Source: Streptomyces canus
Lineage (GTDB): Bacteria > Actinomycetota > Actinomycetes > Streptomycetales > Streptomycetaceae
Length of the DNA stretch: 64,000 nucleotides
Reading direction: 5' to 3'
Assembly (NCBI RefSeq): GCF_041435015.1
Contig: NZ_CP107991.1
Span: 20,493-84,492, forward strand
The position numbers were made by a program, and so were the translations under genes. Under the pieces are notes generated by a model, which did not search any database, was not told the DNA's origin, and worked only from the letters and a program-made list of their open reading frames with translations. Below are positions 49,997 to 58,900 of this stretch, in pieces. Positions within the stretch are counted from its first letter, which is position 1. Each line of letters opens with the position of its first letter.

Positions 49997-52900
49997 TCAG
50001 GCGGCGATGTCGCCGAGGACGAGGTTCAGGGCCTGGTCGATCTCCGAGTCGCTCAGCTCGCCGGCCATCCGCAGGACGTCATCTGACTCGGCCGGCCGCG
50101 GCGCGGACCCGCGCTGGGCCAGCTCGATCAGCTGAGCCAGCAGCCCGCTCTCGCGCAGCAGCGCCGGATCGACCTTGCCGACGGCCCACTGGGCCGCGGC
50201 GAGGGTGTCCTGCGGCGGGCCGTCCGGTTCGGCGTCGCAGAACCGGAGCTTGCGCAGCAGGAACTCTGCGATGGCGCGGGACGTCGGGTAGTCGAACGCC
50301 AGCGTGCTGGGCATCTCGGTGCCCGTCTGCACGGCGATCCGGTTCTTCAGCTCGACGGACATCAGTGAGTCCAGGCCGAGTTCCTTCAGTGGCTTGTCCG
50401 TGGTGACCGCGTGCATGCCGGGCAGGCCGGCGGCGGCCGCCACCTCACCACGGACGAAGTCGGTGAGCGCCTCGAGGCGGTCCGCGTCGCCCAGTGCGGC
50501 GAGCCGCTCCAGGAACTCCGACCCGCCTTCAGCGGCGGGGGCGGCCTGCCGCAGCTTCGGCCGGACCAGGGAGCGCATCAGCGGCGGCAGTTCCTCCTGC
50601 CGGCGCAGCGCCTCCAGATCCAGCTTGACCGGGACGAGCTGCGGCTCCGGCCTGCGCAGGGCCTCGTCGAACAGAGCCAGACCCTCCGCGACCTCGAGGG
50701 CGCGGGCGCCCCCGCGCCGCATCCGGGCGAGTTCGGCCTCGCCGAGGTGCGCGGTCATTCCCGCGCCGTCCTGGCGCCACAGACCCCACGCGAGGCTGAG
50801 ACCCGCGAGGCCCCGCTTGCGGCGGTGGGCGGCGAAGGCGTCGAGGAAGGCGTTCGCGGCCGCATAGTTGCTCTGCCCGGGCGAGCCGAACGTGCCGGCC
50901 ACCGAGGAGAACAGCACGAAGTCCGCCAGGTCCAGGCCTGCGGTCAGCGCGTGCAGGTGGTACGCGCCGTCGACCTTGGGCGCCAGCACCGCAGCCATCC
51001 GCCGCTCGTCCTGGTTGCGGGCGATGCCGTCGTCGATCACGGCGGCCAGATGGACCACCGAGGTCAGAGGGTGCGTCGGGTCGACCGCGGCGAGCGCCGC
51101 GGCCACATCCTCGCGGCGGCTGACGTCACAGGCGACGAGCCGCACGCTCTGCGCGCCGGCCGCCTCCAGCTCGGCCACCAGGGCGTCCGCGCCGGGAGCC
51201 TCGGGGCCGCTGCGCGAGGTCAGGACCAGGTGCCGTACGCCGTGCTCCCGCACCATCCGCTCCGCGACGGCCCGGCCGAGCGCGCCCGTGCCACCGGTGA
51301 TCAGCGCGGTTCCCTCGGGGTCCGGCGCCCGCGGCACGGTCAGCACCAGCTTGCCGACGTGACGGCCCTGCGCCATGAACCGGAAGGCGCTGGGCGCGTC
51401 CCGGAGGTCGTAGGCCTGGAACGGCAGGGGCTCGATCGCCCCCGAGGCCAGCAGGTCCGAGATCTCCCGCAGGATGCCCTGGATGTGGGCGGGTCCGCTG
51501 TCCATGAGGTCGAACGCCCGGTAGGACACCCCGGGGTGGGCGGCGGAGACGTCGTCCGCCCGGCGGATGTCGGTCTTGCCCATCTCCAGGAACCGGCCGC
51601 CGTCGGACAGCAGCCCCAGCGACGCGTCCACGAACTCCCGGGCCAGCGAGTTCAGTACGACGCCGATGCCCCGCTCGCGCCACACGTCCGCGAACTCCGT
51701 GTCGCGGGACGAGGCGATGTGGTCGTCGTCGAGGCCCATCCGGCGCAGCACCGGCCACTTGCCGACGCTCGCCGTGCCGTACACCTCGGCTCCGAAGTGC
51801 CGGGCAAGCTGCACGGCCGCCATGCCGACACCGCCGGCCGCCGCGTGCACCAGGACCTTCTCCCCGGCCCGCAGCGCGCCGAGGTCGACCAGACCGTGGT
51901 AGGCGGTCAGGAAGGTCAGGGGTACGGTCGCGGCTTCGGCGAACGTCAGGAAGTCCGGGATGCGGGCCATCACCCGGGCGTCGGCCCTCACTTCGGTACC
52001 GAAGGAGCCCACAGCGAGGCCCATCACCCGGTCGCCGACCCGCAGATGCGTCACGTCGGCCCCGGCCTCCAGGACCACTCCGGCGCACTCAAGGCCGAAC
52101 TTCGGCGCGTGGACCATGTCCAGGGCGTTGAGGACGTCACGGAAGTTCAGTCCCGCCGCGCGCACCTCGACGCGTATCTCGCCGGCGCCCAGAGGCTCGA
52201 CGGACTCCAGCGGTACGACCGCGAAGGCGTCGAGGCGCCCCTTCTCGGGGACGTCCAGCGCCCACGGGCCGGCGTCCGGTCCCGGCACCCGTACGGCGTC
52301 GCCTGCACCGGCCCGCACCAGCCGCGGGGCGAGCACCACCTCGCCGCGCAGGACCAGTTCCGGTTCGTCTTCGGCGGCGATCGCCGCGGCCACCAGCTCG
52401 GGGCTCTCGGAGTCCGCCGCGATGTCGACCAGCCGCAGGCTCCGCTCCGGGTTCTCGGCACGGACCGAACGGACCAGGCCCCACAGGGGCGCCGCCCCCA
52501 GGGCGTCGACCACGTCGTCCGGCCGGGCGGCGACGGCGTCGCCCGTCACCCACACGACCTCGGTGTCCGCCAGCGCCGGATCGGCCAGCAGCCGCTGTAC
52601 GAGGGCCAGTTCGGTGACGGCGGTGTGGCGGGCCCATGCGGGCACCGGGGCGCCGTCGGTCTCGGACGGCCTGCGGGTACGGTCGACGACGATGCGGCGC
52701 GGAGCCTGGCCCGCCGCCAGCAGGGCGTCCAGGTCCGCGCGGGCGGGGGCGCCGAGCGAACGCTCCACGATCCCCCCGGCGCCGAGGACCACGGTCCCGG
52801 CCACGGCGGCCAGGGGTGCACTCCCGCCCATCTCCACGGGCTGGAACTCCACCCGGTACAGGTGATCGGAGTCCGCCCGGCCCACTCCTCGGAGCTGCTC

Positions 52901-55900
52901 GGCGGTGGCCCGCTGCAACTCCAGACCGCGGGCGTGCGCCACAGGGGCGCCGGTCCCGTCGGCCAGCAGCACCGACGCGCTGCCGGGCCCGCCGTCGGCA
53001 GACGGTTCCAGCTCGACCCGGACCCGCAGCTCGGTGCTGCCGGTCGCGTACAGCGCCACGTCAGTCCACGCGAACGGAAGGAGCACGGAGTCACCGCCGG
53101 TGTCCCCGTCCGGCGCGGAGGTTCCGGCCAGCGCGTGCAGGGCGGCGTCGAACAGGGCCGGGTGCACGCCGAAGCCGGCGACGTCCAGCCCGCCGTCGGG
53201 CGGCAGGACGATCCGGCCGTACGCGACGCGGCCACGGCGCGACAGCTCGACGAGGCCCCGGAAGGCCGGGCCGTAGTGCACGCCCTTGTCGGCCATCTCA
53301 CCGTAGAAACCGCTCAGGTCGACGGGGTCGGTGCCGGGCACCGGCCAGGCACTCAGCTCGGCGTGCAGGGCAGCGCCCTCCGCGCCGCCGTCGGCCAGCG
53401 CACCTTCGGCGTGCAGGGTCCAGATCCGCTGGTCCGCGGCCTCCTCCGGCTGACTGTAGATCGCGACCGTGCGTCGGCCCTCGGCCGACGGAACACCGAC
53501 GCGTACTTGGAGCCGCACCCTGGCGTCGCTGTCGAGGACGAGCGGCCGCGCGAGGGTGAGCTCCGCGACGCGCTCCGAACCCACGGCCTGGGCGGCCGCC
53601 CAGGCCAGGTCAAGCAGACCGGTCCCGGGGAGCAGGACCGCGCCGAAGACCGCGTGGTCCACCAGCCAGGGGTGCTCGGACGGGGACAGGACGCCCGACA
53701 GCAGGTGCCCGTCGTCGCCGGCGAGCGTCGCCGTCGCGGTCAGCCAGGGGTGACCGCCCGGCAGCAGACCGGAACCACGCACGTCTCCGGAGGACCTGGA
53801 TTCCTTCCAATACCGCTCGTGCTGGAAAGCGTAGGTGGGCAGTCCCTCCGAGCACCCGGGGGAGGCGGGCAGGACACGGTGCCAGTCCACGGGGTGACCG
53901 GCGGTGTGCAGCCGGGCCAGTCCGGTGAGGAGGACGACGGCCTCGCCGGCACCGCCCGCACCCGTGGCGTTCTTGCGCATGCTCGGCGTGAAGTGCGCCG
54001 TCGCCAGGGTCTGTCCGCCCATGTGGGTGAGCGCCGGGGCCGGCCCGCACTCCAGGAAGCGGCGGACACCGTGCTCGTCGAACGTGGCAAGAGCGTCGGT
54101 GAACCGGACGGCCTGACGGACCTGGCGCACCCAGTGATGCGGGTTCCGGACGCCCTGGCCGGGCGCCGTGTCCGCGGTGTGCCATTCGCCGGTGACGGTG
54201 TCGACGAGGGCAATCGCCGGGGCGTCGTAGCTGAGCCCCTCTGCGATACCGGCGTAGGCATCGAGCATGGCGTCCATGTGGGAGCTGTGGAACGCGTGGG
54301 AGACGGTCAGCCGGTGCGTGCGCCGTCCCAGCTCTGAGAAGTGCCGGGCCAGCGTCGCCAACGGCTCGGCGTCGCCGCTGACGACGGTCTGGGTAGCGGT
54401 GTTGAGCGCGGCGACCGACATCCCCTCCCGCTCACCGATGGCCTTGAGGACCTCGGCCTCGGTGGCCTCGACGGAGATCATCGCGCCGTCCGACCGGCAG
54501 GCCTGCATCAGGCGGCCACGGGCGACGACGAGCCGGGCGGCGTCGTCCAGGGAGAGCACCCCTGCGACGTGGGCCGCGGCGAGCTCGCCAACTGAGTGGC
54601 CGGCGACCGCGGTGGCGGTGACGCCCCACGACTCCCAGAGCCGGTAGAGGGCGACCTCAAGAGCGAAGAGCGCGGGCTGGGTGAACTCCGTCGCATCGAT
54701 CCGCGCGTCGTCGCCCTCGGTGGTGAGGACGAGGTCGGCGAGGGAGGTGCCGAGGTGCGGGTCGATGGCGGCGCAGAGGGCGTCGAAGGCAGTGCGGTAG
54801 GCGCCGAAGGTGTCGTAGAGCTGTCGGCCCATGCCGCGGTACTGGCTGCCCTGCCCTGTGAACAGGACGCCGAGCCCACCGTCGGTACCGGGGGCGACCT
54901 GCCCGCGTACGAGCAGGGGGTGCGATGCCCCCTCGGCCAGCGCCCGCAGGCCGGCGATGGCCTGCTCGGCAGTGGTGGCCAGTACACCGGCACGGACGTC
55001 GAAGTGGGTGCGGGAGTGGGCTGCTGTCAGGGTCGCTTCCCGGAACGAGGTCTCGTTCTGGTTCTCGAGCCAGTCGGCCCAGCGGGCGGCCTGGGCGCGC
55101 AGCGCGGCTTCGCTGCGACCGGAGACAAGAAGGGGGAGTGGGTGGTCGATCGGGGCGGGGGTGGGGTCGGTGGCCTCTGCGGCGGGTGCTTCTTCGAGGA
55201 TGAGGTGGGCGTTGGTGCCGCTGAGGCCGAAGGAGGAGATGCCGGCCCGGCGGGTGCGGTCGCCGCGTTTCCAGTCCTGGTTGTGGTGGAGGAGTTGCAG
55301 GTTGCTGGTGTTCCAGTCGATGTGGGGGCTGGGCTGGTCGGCGTGGAGGGTTTTGGGCAGGGTCTCGTGCTGGAGGGCGAGGACCATTTTGATGACGCCG
55401 GCGATGCCGGCGGCGGCTTGGGCGTGGCCGATGTTGGATTTCGAGGAGCCGAGGTAGAGGGGGTGGTCGGTGTCGCGGGTGGGGCCGAAGACTTCGGCGA
55501 GTGCGCCGGCTTCGATGGGGTCGCCGAGGGTGGTGCCGGTGCCGTGGGCCTCGATGGCGTCGATGTCGGCGGGGCTGAGCCGGGCGGAGGTCAGGGCGTC
55601 TTGGACCACGCGTTGCTGGGAGGGGCCGTTGGGGGCGGTCAGGCCCTGGCTGCGGCCGTCCTGGTTGACGGCTGAGCCACGGATGACGGCCAGGACGGTG
55701 TCACCGTCCCGCTCGGCGTCGGAGAGCCGCTTGAGGACGAGGATGCCCGCACCCTCCGCCCAGCCGGCGCCGTCGGCGTCGGCGGAGAAGCTCTTGCAAC
55801 GGCCGTCGGGGGAGAGCCCCTTGAGGCGGCTGAACTCCACGAACGTCGCGGGCGTCGACATCACCGTGACGCCGCCGACGAGGGCGGTCTCGCACTCGCC

Positions 55901-58900
55901 GTTGCGCAGGGCGTTGACGCCGAGGTGGGTGGCGACCAGGGAGGAGGAGCAGGCCGTGTCGACTGTCAGGGCGGGGCCCTGGAGGCCGAGCGAGTACGAC
56001 ACCCGGCCACTGATCACACTGCTCGCATTACCCGTGCTCAGGTATCCGTCGAGGGCGTCGAGGTCGTGATTGTGGAGGTTGTCGTAGTCGGAGCCCATGG
56101 TGCCCAGGTAGACGCCGGTGCGGCTCTCGCTCAGGGACTCGGGGCGGATGCCGGCCCGTTCCAGGGCCTCCCAGGCGGTCTCCAGGACGATCCGCTGCTG
56201 CGGATCCATCGACTGGGCCTCACGCGGGGAGATCCCGAAGAACTCCGCGTCGAACCCCTCCACATCGGCCAGGAAGCCGCCCTCACGGGCGTAACTCTTG
56301 CCCACCGCCTCCGGATCCGGGTCGTACAGGTTCTGTCCGCTCCAGCGAGCGGGGAATCCGCTGATGGCATCGCCACCGGACGACAGCAGGTCCCAGAAGC
56401 CCTCCGGCGTGTCGATGCCGCCGGGAAGCCGGCAGGCCATCGACACCACGGCGATCGGCTCGTCGCCTGGTGTGCGTCGGGAGCGGCGGGTGGTGGTCGG
56501 CTTGGCGCGGCCGGTCAGTGCGAGCTTGTCGAGGAGGAGTCCGGCGATGGCGGTCGGGGTGGGGTAGTCGAAGGCCAGGGTGGCGGGTAGTGACACTCCG
56601 GTCTCCGCTGACAGGCGGCGGCGCAGTTCCACTGCCATCAGGGAGTCGATGCCCAGGTCCTTCAGGACCTGGTCCGGGCCGAGAGTGGTGGCATCGGAGA
56701 TGCCGAGCACGACGGCGGCCTCGGTGCACACCAGACGTGCCAGCTCCTGACGACGCCCGCCCTCCGACAACACGGCGAGACGATCACGCAGCGTCGTGGC
56801 GTCGACGGCGCCGGACGCACGGCGCAGTCGGTTGCGGACGAGGGAGCGGAGGAGGGGGTGGACGGTGTTGTTGTCGTCGAGTTCGCGCTGGATGGCGCGG
56901 AGGTCGAGTTTGAGGGGGACGAGGTGGGGGTGGGGTGCGGTGAGTGAGGTGTCGAGGAGGTGGAGTGCCTGGCGGGTGGTGAGGGCGCTGATGCCCTGGC
57001 GGCGCATGCGGGCGAGTTCGGCGTTGCCGAGGTGGGCGGTCATGCCGAGTCCGGTCTGCTGCCACAGGCCCCAGGAGAGGCTGACGGCGTGTTGTCCGTT
57101 GGCGCGTCGGTTTTCGGCGAGGGCGTCGAGGAAGGCGTTGGCGGCGGCGTAGGTGCTTTGGCCTGCTCCTCCCAGGACTCCGGCGGCGGAGGAGAAGAGG
57201 ACGAAGGCGGTGAGGTCGTGGTCGTGGGTGAGTTCGTGGAGGTGGAGGGCGCCGTCGATCTTGGGGGCGAGGACGCGGGTGAGGCGTTCGGTGGTCTGGG
57301 TGGTGATCAGGCCGTCGTCGAGGACGCCGGCGAGGTGGAAGACACCGGTCAGGGGGCGCTCCAGGGACCGGATCAGGGCCTGGGTGTCGTTGCGGTCGGT
57401 GATGTCGCAGGCGCGGATGTCGACGGTTTCGGCGCCCGCGTCCTGGAGGGTGGTGACCAGCTCGTCGCAGCCGGGGGTGTCCAGGCCGCGGCGGGAGGTG
57501 AGTACCAGGTGGCGTACGCCGTACTCCCGTACGAGGTGTTCCGCGACCTGTCGGCCCAGCTCACCGGTACCGCCCGTCACCAACACCACACCGGCGTTGG
57601 CGAACGAGGTCGTCACGGCGCCGCCCGACTCGACGCGCACCAGCCGCGCCACCAGCAGCTCGCCCTCGCGCACCGCGATCTCGGGCTCGCCGTCCATGGA
57701 CAGAGCCCGCTCCAACACGCCCAGGTCGGAGTCGTCTCCGCCCAAGTCGACCAGACGGAGGGTCCGCTCCGCGTACTCCGCGCGGGCCGCCCGGACCAGG
57801 CCCCAGACCGGAGCGTTCACCAGGTCGTCCGCGCCGGTGGAGACGGCGCGGCGGGTCACCCAGACCAGCTCGGCCCCGTCGAGACGCGGATCCGCGCACA
57901 GCTCCCCCAGCTGCTCCAGTACGCGCGTGGCGGCGGACCGTATCCCTTCGGCGTCCGACGAACCGTCGCCCGGCACCGCTTCGGTGACGTCCACGACGAT
58001 CCGTGCGGGCGGCGCCTCGTCCTCGCCGAGCCCGTCCAGTGCGGCAGCCAGATCCACCACGTTCTCGGCGCCGAGAACGTGCGCAAGCATGCCGCTGCCT
58101 CCGAGCACCCAGAGATCGTCGTCGAACTCGCCTTCCCGCAGGGGCCGCGCGGGCATGAACTCGACGCGGTACAGATGCTCGGCCATCCGGCTCCCGCGGA
58201 TCTGTTCCCGGGTCGCCTCGCGCAGCGCCAACGTCCCGGAGACCACCACGCGGCCGGCAGGGTCGGTGGCCAGCAGCTCGGCCGACGACTGCGCGCCATT
58301 CAGCTCGACACGGACCCGCAGCTCGGAGCTGCCGGTGGAGTGGAGCTCGACGCCGGACCACTCGAAGGGCAGGACTACGGCCTCGTCCGTGCTCCTCAGC
58401 GCGGTGAGCGTGTGCAGGGCGGCGTCGAGGAGGGCCGGGTGGATGCCGAACTCGTCGGGTGCGATGCCTTCCGGCAGGCGGACGAGACCGAAGCCGAAGT
58501 CGCCCCGGCGCCGGAGCTCCCGCAGCCCCTGGAAGGCCGGACCGTACTCCAGTCCCTGGCGGTGCAGCCGGTCGTAGAGCCCGTCGAGGTCCACCTCGTC
58601 GGTGCCCGCCACCGGCCACTGCGCGAGTGCGGCCACGGCGTCCGGCTCGCCCGCGTCCGTCGCCGTCCCGTCAGGACTGCCGTCAAGGGTTCCGGTGGCG
58701 TGGCAGGTCCAGGCCTCCTGGCCGTCCTCGTGACGACTGTAGATCGCGACCTGGCGCCGACCGCCGCTGTCCTCCGCGCCGACGGTGATCTGGAGTCGGA
58801 CGCCTCCGGTCTCCGGGAGTACGAGTGGTTCGGCGAGGGTGAGTTCCTCGACCCGTGTGGCGCCGGCTTCGTGGGCGGCGGTGAGGGCGAGTTCGAGGAG

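Noticed and set aside
50411..54337. 1308-residue plus-strand frame opposite the PKS
   Set aside because: Antisense shadow of module B; the minus strand carries all catalytic motifs.
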